In this document: positions 8,583 to 16,481 of the stretch, piece after piece
Layout: the number at the start of each line of letters is the position of its first letter
Position numbering within the stretch: position 1 is the first letter of the stretch
Source of the DNA: JBBIQH01 sp964475945
GTDB taxonomy: Archaea; Thermoproteota; Nitrososphaeria; Nitrososphaerales; Nitrosocaldaceae
Assembly (NCBI GenBank): GCA_964475945.1
Contig: CAYYYF010000002.1
Location: 1-64,000, forward strand
Length of the DNA: 64,000 nucleotides
Reading direction: 5' to 3'
Made by a program: the position numbers and the translations under genes
The notes under the pieces: model-generated
Told to the model about the DNA's origin: nothing
Seen by the model: only the letters and a program-made list of their open reading frames with translations
Databases searched by the model: none

Positions 8583-9925
8583 GTAACATGAGTAAACACA
8601 TGAGTCTAAATAGAATAGGAAGTATAGTTAGATCAGCATTAAATAAATATATAAAATATCCTAGAGATTACAATAATTACGTTGCTAGTAGTGATAAACA
8701 TGATAAGAATACCAGCCCATTTAAAGTTGGGCATATTAAGAGATTTAACCATTACTCAATAATGCCTCCATATACTCAAGAAGATTATAGGGATTTTGAG
8801 AAAGTATGGGCTACTACTCTAGCAGGTGCTGTTCTGGACAAAAAGGTTGAATTCATAGCTGGTGGAGGAATAAGACCAGTATTTGATCTAAAGAGAAACA
8901 TAAAGAGAGGTTTAAATGAACAAGAGGTTAGATCAAAACTAGCAAGTTATGATGATCTTATGCAAAGACTTATTGATATAGATGAACAAGTAGAGTTTAA
9001 TCAAAAGTTAAAAATATCTATATTGCTCAGTAAAGTCTTTGGCAGAGCGTGTATGCTGTTTGACTATGATGATATTAATAGCAAGATACCAAGTACTCTG
9101 AAGATAATACATCCTAGATATTTAGGGATGGTAAAGATTGATGAGACTACATGGAAACCCGCATATGTTCAAGTCACGCTAATAGATAACGAGTATTTGC
9201 CTATAGATGAAATGATATACTTGGTTAATCTGCCATATACGCCTGTATTAAATAGTGATTGGTATGGATTCTCAGAACTTCAAAGGGTTATCGGTGCAGC
9301 AAAGGCACTCCAAAGATTTATAGAGTATGACGCGCCAGAGATTGCAGAGAGCATGTGGGCTGGTTATGGATTATTCATAATAAATACAGCAAATAAGAGT
9401 AAGGAAGAGGCAGATGCTATGCTTAATGCTCTAGTAAACAACCTTAAACCTGGAGCATTTAATGCTATAGCAGCAAAGAAAGAAGACGTTGATTTTAAGA
9501 CTCTAGATCTAGATCCCAAGGTACAAGAATTAGTGCAGTTAATAGATGCTTATGAAAGGCTCATAATAGGTAATTCAACAGTACCGTCAGCATTACTTGG
9601 GAGAGAAGAAGATCAGAACATGGCTACTCTAAAAGGTAAGATAGAGTTCTTCATGAACGGGGTTATAAGGGCTGAGAGAGAAGCTATAGTTAGAGAGGTT
9701 AGCAGACAATGGTACCAGAGGCTAGTTGAAAGGATAGAACCTAGTGCGCTAAATGAGTTAAATATAAGTGCAGAGTTCGAGCCATTTATAGTAAGCAATT
9801 GGATCGATATGGTAGATGCTGTTACAAAGTTAAAAGAACTATTACCAAATCTGAGCGAAAATGCAATCCTTACTATACTTGGCTTAGAATACTTAAAGAA
9901 TGATACGTCAATTAATAGTAAATAA
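8576..9925 (+). CDS. portal protein
   Basis: This 449-residue protein directly follows the terminase, the normal place for the dodecameric portal through which DNA enters the capsid. The middle part (residues 85-330) has portal-like features: AGAVLDKKVEFIAGGG, a long helical section, WYGFSELQRVIGAAKALQR and the C-terminal half SALLGREEDQNMATLKGK, resembling the 'P..LLG...N.ATA' segment of phage portals. Translation may begin at 8576 or at the ATG 12 bases downstream. The start overlaps the terminase stop, implying coupled translation. Confidence 0.8.
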   Translation: MVSNMSKHMSLNRIGSIVRSALNKYIKYPRDYNNYVASSDKHDKNTSPFKVGHIKRFNHYSIMPPYTQEDYRDFEKVWATTLAGAVLDKKVEFIAGGGIRPVFDLKRNIKRGLNEQEVRSKLASYDDLMQRLIDIDEQVEFNQKLKISILLSKVFGRACMLFDYDDINSKIPSTLKIIHPRYLGMVKIDETTWKPAYVQVTLIDNEYLPIDEMIYLVNLPYTPVLNSDWYGFSELQRVIGAAKALQRFIEYDAPEIAESMWAGYGLFIINTANKSKEEADAMLNALVNNLKPGAFNAIAAKKEDVDFKTLDLDPKVQELVQLIDAYERLIIGNSTVPSALLGREEDQNMATLKGKIEFFMNGVIRAEREAIVREVSRQWYQRLVERIEPSALNELNISAEFEPFIVSNWIDMVDAVTKLKELLPNLSENAILTILGLEYLKNDTSINSK

Positions 9926-10037
9926 CAACATATTAATAGACAAACATCATATTATTTGTTAATGTGTCTAATTATATTATTACTTATTCTTGATAGACAT
10001 ATAAGATCTTTTTATTATTATTATGTTAATTTAGTCA

Positions 10038-10433
10038 ATGATTAAATGTTGTAACAAGTGTAATGGTAAAGACAATAACACTCACATAGAAGAAAGAGAT
10101 TGTGAATTAAATGTTAATATAATTAATGTTCTCTCTCCAGAGAATAGTTCAGAGAATAATTACCCACGAACTAGTGATGATAAACTTCCTAGTCATATTA
10201 AAGTTAAAGAGTTATTTGATATATTTGATGAAACACTTTACAAGGCATTCTGTAAATATAAACCCTCATATGGTGAGATGTTTATTGCCATATTCCAATT
10301 ACAACAGAAGCTTCATACACTTTATATGCACGACATTGTGAAAAGCTACGTAGAGTTAGCAAAGATTGATATTGCAAAGATGTTAACGGCCCTAGATGAT
10401 GATAGCTATAAGAGACAAAATATGTATGGATAA
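10038..10433 (+). CDS. provirus protein between portal and protease, unknown
   Basis: This is a 131-residue protein. Its N-terminus carries a cysteine cluster (CCNKC at residues 4-8, plus Cys17) that could bind metal, followed by an acidic, Asn-rich linker. The second half is predicted helical (KVKELFDIFDETLYKAF). The location suggests a head-morphogenesis or minor head role, but the sequence does not name a family. Gaps of about 110 bases before it and 30 after it hold no other gene. Confidence 0.55.
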   Translation: MIKCCNKCNGKDNNTHIEERDCELNVNIINVLSPENSSENNYPRTSDDKLPSHIKVKELFDIFDETLYKAFCKYKPSYGEMFIAIFQLQQKLHTLYMHDIVKSYVELAKIDIAKMLTALDDDSYKRQNMYG

Positions 10434-10465
10434 TTTCATAATAGATTAATCATTAAGAAATAGTA

Positions 10466-11590
10466 ATGGTCTATATGTTTGCCGAGAATAGAATAAAGTA
10501 CTTTACAGCAGGTTCAAGATTCTTCATAAAAGCATTTCTTATAGATGATAGTATAAATGCAAATCATTGGGGAGTTAGTAGGGATGCTATAATAAAAAAT
10601 ATACAAAGTGCCATAGGCAAACCATTTATAATAGACTTCAATACATTCTCTCATCCTAATGCAGAAAGTATAGAGCAATTACTTAAGGAACAAGAGAAGT
10701 ATAGAGTAGGAACCATAATAGACGTTAATTATAATAATGGGTACGCATGGTTTATAGCAGAAATATTTGATACCAGAGCAATAAAGGCAATAAGAGATGG
10801 AATAGTAAGGTTTGTTTCTCCTTCAATAATAGTAAATGAGAAGGATATAGTTATAGATCAAAACGGTAATGAGATAGTAAAGAGCTTTATAGTTGCACAC
10901 GTCGCAGGTGTAAAGGATCCAGCATTTGGTATACTTAAAGCTAAGATAAATGCACAGTGTCATGGACAAAAGTATACATGTTTAAGTATGCTAATGAGAG
11001 CAAGTAAAGAAGATAGCAATAGCTATAAGAGCATTAATAATTACAATAATGAGGAGAATATCAACAAATGCATAAGTAGGTGCCTGCATAAGAAGAAACA
11101 AATGGATGTAGCCATAGATAAACAATCTATAGCAATATGTTTGAATGAATGTGCTAAAAATGATAAAATGGAAAGTAGTTCTTTATGTTCAAGTCATACA
11201 AATGTCAAACTGATGTCTATGCAAGATGTTAATTCAAATTTAAGTGAAACTAACAAGATAATAGAATATGAAAATATAATAGCAGAGTTAAAGAACAAAC
11301 TAAGATTAGCAGAGTTAAAGCAAGTTATTGATAGGATAGTGGCAGCAAAGCTAGCGCTAGGTAAGATAAATGAGCAAGATACTGAAAATGAAAGAGCAAA
11401 GTATGCAGAAATGGATAGTACGATGTTGTTAAATGAGATTGCTGCTATTTATGAAGAGATGTTATCCAATAAGAATGCCAGTATATATATACATAAATCG
11501 TTGCATAATGCTGGTTATATGCTTAATGCTAAGAGAATAATAGATATTAAAGATACTACTCTTTATGCTGATAAACTATTCTTGAGATGA
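10466..11590 (+). CDS. putative prohead maturation protease fused to scaffold
   Basis: This 374-residue protein lies just before the decoration and capsid genes, where protease/scaffold fusions sit. Residues 1-160 form a compact domain ending in VRFVSPSIIV and IVAHVAGVKDPAFGIL, which resembles viral capsid-maturation proteases (candidate catalytic Ser118/120 and His145). Residues 200-230 contain a twin CX3C (C202/C206, C225/C229) next to an AIAIC-like segment. Residues 255-345 are coiled-coil-like, as expected of a scaffold (YENIIAELKNKLRLAELK). The protease call is inference from position and layout. Confidence 0.6.
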   Translation: MVYMFAENRIKYFTAGSRFFIKAFLIDDSINANHWGVSRDAIIKNIQSAIGKPFIIDFNTFSHPNAESIEQLLKEQEKYRVGTIIDVNYNNGYAWFIAEIFDTRAIKAIRDGIVRFVSPSIIVNEKDIVIDQNGNEIVKSFIVAHVAGVKDPAFGILKAKINAQCHGQKYTCLSMLMRASKEDSNSYKSINNYNNEENINKCISRCLHKKKQMDVAIDKQSIAICLNECAKNDKMESSSLCSSHTNVKLMSMQDVNSNLSETNKIIEYENIIAELKNKLRLAELKQVIDRIVAAKLALGKINEQDTENERAKYAEMDSTMLLNEIAAIYEEMLSNKNASIYIHKSLHNAGYMLNAKRIIDIKDTTLYADKLFLR

Positions 11591-11596
11591 TATGGT

Positions 11597-12049
11597 ATGG
11601 CTCAACCAGGAGATATAGCAAATACTAACTTCATAGTAAGATCATTTCAAGTTGACTATAATCAGAGCATAGATAAAGGTGATGTTATAACTGTAATAGA
11701 AGGTAAGGCTAGAAAGGCTGGTAGCAATGATGATGGTCCATTTGCTGTGGCAGTTGAGAGTGTTACAACTGGCAGCAATGATGTTAAATACGTTAGGGCG
11801 TGTATATCAGGATTGGTTTATGTAATAGCAGATGGAACTATAAGACCTTTCAGACCAGTTAGAGTAGGCTCGCCAGGTAAAGTTATTGAAGATTCCAAGA
11901 TAAGTATAAGTGATACATACTCACAGCAAGAAATTCAACAGTTACAGAATGCATACTGGAAGAGAGTTGGTATATACGTAGGCAAAGAAAATGAACATCT
12001 AACAGTAAGCAATGCTCAGCAAGGGGAGGTTATTCTAATCAAGTTATAA
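11597..12049 (+). CDS. capsid decoration (cement) protein, DUF2190-like
   Basis: This 150-residue all-beta protein lies immediately upstream of the major capsid gene. The pattern 'IDKGDVITVIEGKARKA ... GPFAVAVESVTTG ... SGLVYVIADGTIRPF' resembles DUF2190/lambda gpD-like cement proteins, which bind the outside of the mature capsid and stabilise it. It starts seven bases after the protease/scaffold stop, so the two are one operon. Family assignment rests on pattern and position. Confidence 0.6.
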   Translation: MAQPGDIANTNFIVRSFQVDYNQSIDKGDVITVIEGKARKAGSNDDGPFAVAVESVTTGSNDVKYVRACISGLVYVIADGTIRPFRPVRVGSPGKVIEDSKISISDTYSQQEIQQLQNAYWKRVGIYVGKENEHLTVSNAQQGEVILIKL

Positions 12050-12071
12050 TGAATAATGATAGGTGATATAT

Positions 12072-13142
12072 ATGGTAGTAATAGATAACTCGACAAGTGA
12101 TATAAGTATGGGGTTGGGTAATACTCGAGTAGCATTAACTTACTCGCCATATACAAACAAGATATATCTAGGTTCTTTAGCAAGTGAGGACTTTAGAAGG
12201 GATAGCAATCTTATACCATTGATAAAGATAAACAAGGACAAAAGGCTTGGTGAGGGTAGACATGAGATACTATATGCCGAGTATATAAGACAGGCTGAGA
12301 GGCACCTACAAGCAGGAGTATTAGATACCCCTCATATTCAAACATTAACAGCTGTACAGATACTTGATATGATAATTGGTGAAGAATATAGACATTACTA
12401 TCTACAAGAGGGTTGCACTAGAGTGCCAGTACCAAAGTTAGAATTAAGGGTGCCTATAGCAAGCAAGTATGAAGCTAGCGAGAGAGTACCGCCAATGGTA
12501 GAACCTAATGTACTTAACACAAGGTTCACAATGGTTGAGTTCAATCTATGGAAGAATGTGGTTGCCTTGGCGGTAGAGGATGAAGCGAGGTTAAGACCAT
12601 CGGTTGATCCATTTGCAAGTCAGATAAAGACTGCAGCTACTGCACTAGGTAAAGCAGTAGCAAAACAAATAGCAGAAGAATTAAGCAAGTTTAATGGTAT
12701 AGCAAAAGACTCATGGAGTGCATTAGGCGCAAGTGATAACTTCTCAGCATATAATCCATTGGATCATATAGCAACAGAGTATTCTAATATCGCAGACAAT
12801 GGATTTGATGTTGATACCATAGTAATGCATCCTAGAACATGGGCTACATATCAAAGTAATACATTCATTAAAGGTTACACTATACTAACGCCTGAGCGGC
12901 TAGGAATGGGAATATTCCCACTACCAGGTTGGCCAGGGATAACTACTATTGTTGATAGTATATTTGCTCAAGGTGAAGCAGTATTGTATGATAAGAAGAC
13001 CTTCCTTCTAGGGGAAGGACCTACAGTAATAGAGCAAGGCAGAGATATAGATAAAGGTTTAGATAAATATGTTATAAGACAGTGGGTACAACCATTACTT
13101 ACTAGTAAGGATGCTGGAGTAAGATTGACGAATATATTATAA
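12072..13142 (+). CDS. major capsid protein (HK97-like fold)
   Basis: This protein of about 356 residues follows the decoration gene and precedes the connectors, the standard place of the major capsid protein. Features such as VEFNLWKNVVALAVEDEARL, the long helix KTAATALGKAVAKQIAEEL (a spine helix), DTIVMHPRTWATYQSNTF and FLLGEGPTVIEQG fit viral HK97-type capsid proteins. The frame opens at a GTG (12063), but AGGTGAT at 12061-12067 is better used for the ATG at 12072. No separate cleavage site for a delta domain is evident. Confidence 0.8.
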   Translation: MVVIDNSTSDISMGLGNTRVALTYSPYTNKIYLGSLASEDFRRDSNLIPLIKINKDKRLGEGRHEILYAEYIRQAERHLQAGVLDTPHIQTLTAVQILDMIIGEEYRHYYLQEGCTRVPVPKLELRVPIASKYEASERVPPMVEPNVLNTRFTMVEFNLWKNVVALAVEDEARLRPSVDPFASQIKTAATALGKAVAKQIAEELSKFNGIAKDSWSALGASDNFSAYNPLDHIATEYSNIADNGFDVDTIVMHPRTWATYQSNTFIKGYTILTPERLGMGIFPLPGWPGITTIVDSIFAQGEAVLYDKKTFLLGEGPTVIEQGRDIDKGLDKYVIRQWVQPLLTSKDAGVRLTNIL

Positions 13143-13216
13143 TCTTATTATTTTTTTATATTAAATTAAGTACAATATAGTACGTTCTTTAATTTTTTGT
13201 TATCTAATAATGTATA

Positions 13217-13444
13217 ATGAACGATGATATATTAAATGTAATCTTACCTCAGGTAACGCAAATCAGTTTTGGCACAATAATGTTGTTAACTGTTATAAGA
13301 TGGTTACTTAGCATAGAAAGAGAGTTAAATGAAACGATCAGAATACTAAAAGAAATAAATAATAATGTAGTAGAACTGAATAAAGATATTAATGACTTAA
13401 CAAATTCAATAAATACATTAACCAAACGATTTAAATACTCATAA
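13217..13444 (+). CDS. small membrane protein with coiled coil (holin-like?)
   Basis: This 75-residue protein has one hydrophobic segment (ISFGTIMLLTVIRWLL) followed by a coiled coil of about 45 residues (ELNETIRILKEINNNVV, then NKDINDLTNSINTLTKR). Such N-terminal anchor plus coiled-coil proteins occur in tailed viruses near lysis or head genes, but archaeal virus lysis is poorly known. It lies between capsid and connector genes. Function is not assigned. Confidence 0.55.
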   Translation: MNDDILNVILPQVTQISFGTIMLLTVIRWLLSIERELNETIRILKEINNNVVELNKDINDLTNSINTLTKRFKYS

Positions 13445-13507
13445 TTAATTTCCTACTACTTTCTAATATAATTAGTTATGATAAAGTAGATGTTGCCATA
13501 ATTACTT

Positions 13508-13906
13508 ATGTCAGATATATTTGGTGACTTAACTATAAACAGACAAGAAGTTAGAAGATTGATAGGTAATCCACCTACTAGTGAGGTTAGTGATGAATTA
13601 ATAGACTCTGCACTAATAAAAGCTTGTGCAAGTATAAAGACAGATACTGGCAAAAGTTGGAATAATAATGATAGACAATGGAATGATATTATATATGCGC
13701 AAAATATTAGAGCAGCTTACTATCTGATGCAATTCTTTCCTTCCTCAATTATGGAAAGTAAGGCAAAGCTATTGCTTGAAGAATATTATAATAGAATACG
13801 ATCTATAAATAAAGGACAAAATGATTCTATACCAATTACATTCACGATAGCAAATAGTAAGTATAGAACAAGATTATTAAGAGAAGAGCAAGAGGGATTA
13901 TATTAA
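13508..13906 (+). CDS. head-tail connector (HK97 gp6-like adaptor)
   Basis: This 132-residue, mostly helical protein follows the capsid gene. The pattern 'RQEVRRLIGNPPTSEVSDE ... IDSALIKACASIKTDTGK ... AAYYLM' resembles phage gp6-like adaptor proteins that ring the portal and connect head to tail. A start is preceded only by AT-rich sequence. The assignment rests on the helical pattern and on synteny (capsid, then adaptor, then terminator, then tube). Confidence 0.65.
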   Translation: MSDIFGDLTINRQEVRRLIGNPPTSEVSDELIDSALIKACASIKTDTGKSWNNNDRQWNDIIYAQNIRAAYYLMQFFPSSIMESKAKLLLEEYYNRIRSINKGQNDSIPITFTIANSKYRTRLLREEQEGLY

Positions 13907-13933
13907 GTTATCTGGCATTTATGGTGATGTATT

Positions 13934-14434
13934 ATGACTTTACATATAGCAGGAAGGAATAAGGATTTTAGTATTGATCCAAATGTACATTTGCTTAATA
14001 TACTTAAGAATAATTGGAATATTAATGGAGCTGATAATGATCCAGATCTAAAAGTAAGTGATGAAACAAGCAATACAACCAATGGAGTAAGGTTCTCTAT
14101 GGACTGGTTTAATGGTTCTTCATGGTATCAGATAGTAGTCAAACACTTGAATACTATAATAAATAAGATAACTCTAGGTTCTAAAGGATATTTTGAGTAC
14201 AATTCCTATCATGCAATACACATATTTGCTAAAGGCAAGAACGCCCTTGATAAAATATGGAAGTTAGAAAAAGAGATTGAGAGGATATTAGCATTAAATA
14301 TGATTAACATGCCAGAAGGTATACAATTAGTATTATTACAAGATTTTAAACGCTTACCTAACGAAGATGCTTATGAAAGTATAGAGCATAGCATAGCTAC
14401 TGTTATTCTACGATATTATAAAGCTGTATCATAA
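13934..14434 (+). CDS. tail terminator / completion protein (putative)
   Basis: This 166-residue protein lies between the adaptor and the tail tube. It has an alpha/beta pattern (HAIHIFAKGKNALDKIWKLE; AIATVILRYYKAV at its end) like the phage minor tail proteins that cap the tube. No catalytic motif is seen. I infer the role from its place and size. Confidence 0.5.
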   Translation: MTLHIAGRNKDFSIDPNVHLLNILKNNWNINGADNDPDLKVSDETSNTTNGVRFSMDWFNGSSWYQIVVKHLNTIINKITLGSKGYFEYNSYHAIHIFAKGKNALDKIWKLEKEIERILALNMINMPEGIQLVLLQDFKRLPNEDAYESIEHSIATVILRYYKAVS

Positions 14435-14511
14435 ATAGATTAACATATTAATTGACGAAAAGTTTAGTTCTTATTGATATAATCAAATTATGATAACTAG
14501 AGGGGATTAAT

Positions 14512-15429
14512 ATGTCAACAAGAATACCAACATTTGCAGGTTTAATTAAGAAACAATTAGAGTATAGAGAGGAAGATGTGTTTGGTGAAGGTATAGATAT
14601 CTCAAGTGGTACACTAAGACCTGTTGGTCATATAAAGAGTATTGATCCAAAGATCGAGATAGTACTTGACGAGTTTAGGAGGTTAGGCTCCGAAGATATA
14701 TACAAAAGTGTGAAACTAGCAGAGAACTATAGATTCATAGTAACTTATGCTATTGAGAACATAGAATTTATAAGATATGGTATAAATTCGCAAGGTTCAA
14801 GTAATAGTATAGATAAATCTCTAGCATTAGGTTTCTCATATATGCTTAATGGCATAGAACATTTTGTAAGAATTAAAGGTGTCAGGATGAATAGCATAGA
14901 ATTAAAAGCAAATCCTGACTCTCTTATAGAGGTCACAAGCGAGTTCATATGTAAAGAGATATCTACGCCTAATACAACAGATTATGTAACTGGTACTGCC
15001 ACACATGCAGCTGATCTTAGCAACAATCCATGGCATTTCGCAGATGCAACTGACCCTGTAAGACTTATCATGGGAACATCTACAACAATACTACCATGTA
15101 CCTCAATAACAGTAAAGATAAATAGAAATCTAGATCCTATAAGAACGCTAGGAAGTCAACAGATAACATTCTTGCCTGCAACAAATAGAGATATAACTGG
15201 AAGCATAACATTGCTTTATCTAACTACTAGTAGAGAGATAGATCTGAAATCCAGTAATGCATATACATTAAGATGGATATTGAAAGAAGGTTCAGGAGGA
15301 GCTATACTTGATCTCACTAATGTAGTATTTACATCATTAGATAAAAGAGAGTTTAATGCTACTGATAATAAAGCTATACTTGAGACGCTAGGATTCAGAG
15401 CTAAAGGTGCTACTGTATACGTTATCTAA
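14512..15429 (+). CDS. major tail tube protein
   Basis: This 305-residue, beta-rich protein lies directly before the tail assembly chaperone pair, where the tube gene sits in siphovirus modules. It begins after an AGGGGATTAAT spacer (14501-14511). The body has an immunoglobulin-like C-terminal part and repeated beta strands (TSITVKINRNLDPIRTLGS, DITGSITLLYLT). No sheath gene is found beside it, which supports a non-contractile tail. Homology is inferred from context and composition. Confidence 0.65.
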   Translation: MSTRIPTFAGLIKKQLEYREEDVFGEGIDISSGTLRPVGHIKSIDPKIEIVLDEFRRLGSEDIYKSVKLAENYRFIVTYAIENIEFIRYGINSQGSSNSIDKSLALGFSYMLNGIEHFVRIKGVRMNSIELKANPDSLIEVTSEFICKEISTPNTTDYVTGTATHAADLSNNPWHFADATDPVRLIMGTSTTILPCTSITVKINRNLDPIRTLGSQQITFLPATNRDITGSITLLYLTTSREIDLKSSNAYTLRWILKEGSGGAILDLTNVVFTSLDKREFNATDNKAILETLGFRAKGATVYVI

Positions 15430-15478
15430 TTTAACGATATAATTACTTTATGTTATATATAATCAGGTGATAGTCATT

Positions 15479-15751
15479 ATGAGTAATGACATTATAGAGT
15501 TGAATGGCAAAGAGTATAAAATAAAACACTATCTTACGGTTAGAGAGGTTAAAGAACTTATAAAAAAAGAACAACATGCTAGAACTGAGGCTACTAAAGG
15601 TAATTTTGATCCAACATTTGAGTTGTGGTGTGAGGTACTAAATAAATGTATAGGATTAACCTTAGAGGAGTTAGAGAACATGCATTATAAAGATGCTGAA
15701 AGATTATACATTAAAGTGCTAGAAATTAATAGAAGTATCCCTTTACAGTAA
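15479..15751 (+). CDS. tail assembly chaperone, upstream frame (gpG-like)
   Basis: This 90-residue protein starts with an Ub-like/beta segment (NDIIELNGKEYKIKHYLTVR) and is followed by helices, the usual layout of phage tail assembly chaperones of the gpG or gp13/14 type, which coat the tape measure while the tube grows. AGGTGAT precedes the ATG at 15479; a GTG at 15467 is also in frame. Its last codons contain a slippery heptamer, and the next gene is in the -1 frame, so a longer fused product is likely. Confidence 0.7.
   Translation: MSNDIIELNGKEYKIKHYLTVREVKELIKKEQHARTEATKGNFDPTFELWCEVLNKCIGLTLEELENMHYKDAERLYIKVLEINRSIPLQ
15739..15745 (+). promoter_or_regulatory. -1 programmed ribosomal frameshift site (C CCU UUA)
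   Basis: The zero frame reads ATC CCT TTA CAG TAA, so the heptamer fits X XXY YYZ exactly: the P-site CCU and A-site UUA can slip to CCC and UUU. The -1 frame has its last stop (TAG) at 15730-15732 and is open from there into the next gene. The upstream frame ends at 15749-15751. Thus the only window for the shift (15733-15748) contains the slippery site. A stem-loop stimulator is not evident. Confidence 0.65.
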
Positions 15752-15753
15752 AA

Positions 15754-15993
15754 ATGAGTATAATTAATATGTTTATGTCAGATAACTTTGATGTAACTGA
15801 TCCTTATCTAGCAGAGATGCTTAGACTGTACTCTTTAATAAAAGCAGGTATAATAAATATAACTTATAATGATTATGAGATGATGAATGAGCGAGATATT
15901 ATATACTTGCTTGCTATAGCAGATGCTGATATAACGGCACAAGAAATTAAGAATAAGAGTAAGATATTTATCCAAGGTGCATTCAACAAATGA
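15754..15993 (+). CDS. tail assembly chaperone, downstream frame (gpT-like)
   Basis: This 79-residue helical protein lies in the -1 frame relative to its upstream neighbour. It has an ATG of its own two bases after the upstream stop, but no ribosome binding site, so it is probably made mainly as the C-terminal extension of the frameshifted chaperone (gpGT-type product). Its frame is open upstream back to 15733. It overlaps the following gene by four bases (ATGA). Confidence 0.65.
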   Translation: MSIINMFMSDNFDVTDPYLAEMLRLYSLIKAGIINITYNDYEMMNERDIIYLLAIADADITAQEIKNKSKIFIQGAFNK

Positions 15994-16379
15994 TATTATT
16001 AAGAGAAACAGGTATAAGAAGTGCAGTTATTAGGAATAATTATATCAAGTTACATGTAGATAATATTATCCAAGATATGCTTAATAGAGTAGTAGAAGAA
16101 ATAATATCTGAGATTAAAGAACATATAATAAATGATTCATGGACAGATGCTAAGGGTTACACAAGACATGGACATATAGTAAGTGGTGAATTACTTACAA
16201 GTATATTGAAAGAAGAAGGGAAGAACTACATTATCTTAGGTTCTAAAGCAGAACATTCAATATTCCATGAGTTTGGTACAAGTAAGCAACAAGCACATCC
16301 TATATTCACTACCATAATAAATAATAAGGTAAGTAAGTTTAATGATATAATTATGAAGAGATATGAAGAATCGTTATAA
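15990..16379 (+). CDS. HK97 gp10-like tail completion protein
   Basis: This 129-residue protein contains a typical family signature, 'HEFGTSKQQAHPIF' (about residues 92-105), of the HK97 gp10 / minor tail protein group that helps join tail to head. It starts in an ATGA overlap with the chaperone. Its place, between chaperones and tape measure rather than among connectors, is unusual for the family in bacterial phages. The stop codon lies in a tandem 20-base repeat. Confidence 0.7.
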   Translation: MILLRETGIRSAVIRNNYIKLHVDNIIQDMLNRVVEEIISEIKEHIINDSWTDAKGYTRHGHIVSGELLTSILKEEGKNYIILGSKAEHSIFHEFGTSKQQAHPIFTTIINNKVSKFNDIIMKRYEESL

Positions 16380-16408
16380 ACTACCATTAATCGTTATAAA
16401 CTACCATT
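16369..16408 (+). repeat. perfect tandem duplication of 20 bases across a stop codon
   Basis: The unit AATCGTTATAAACTACCATT occurs twice head to tail (16369-16388 and 16389-16408). The first copy carries the last codons and the TAA of the gp10-like gene. It looks like a recent slip duplication, so the ancestral gene ended at the same place. No inverted repeat or terminator is formed. Confidence 0.9.
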
Positions 16409-16481
16409 TGTAGCCTAAGATTATTTATTCTATATCACATTTTGATTCTTCTATTTAACAATAAAGGGTGAATTGATTGTT

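Noticed and set aside
9930..9990. Weak stem (TAGACA...TGTCTA) after the portal gene
   Set aside because: Short, interrupted pairing in very AT-rich sequence. No protein or RNA evidence; a chance inverted repeat is likely.
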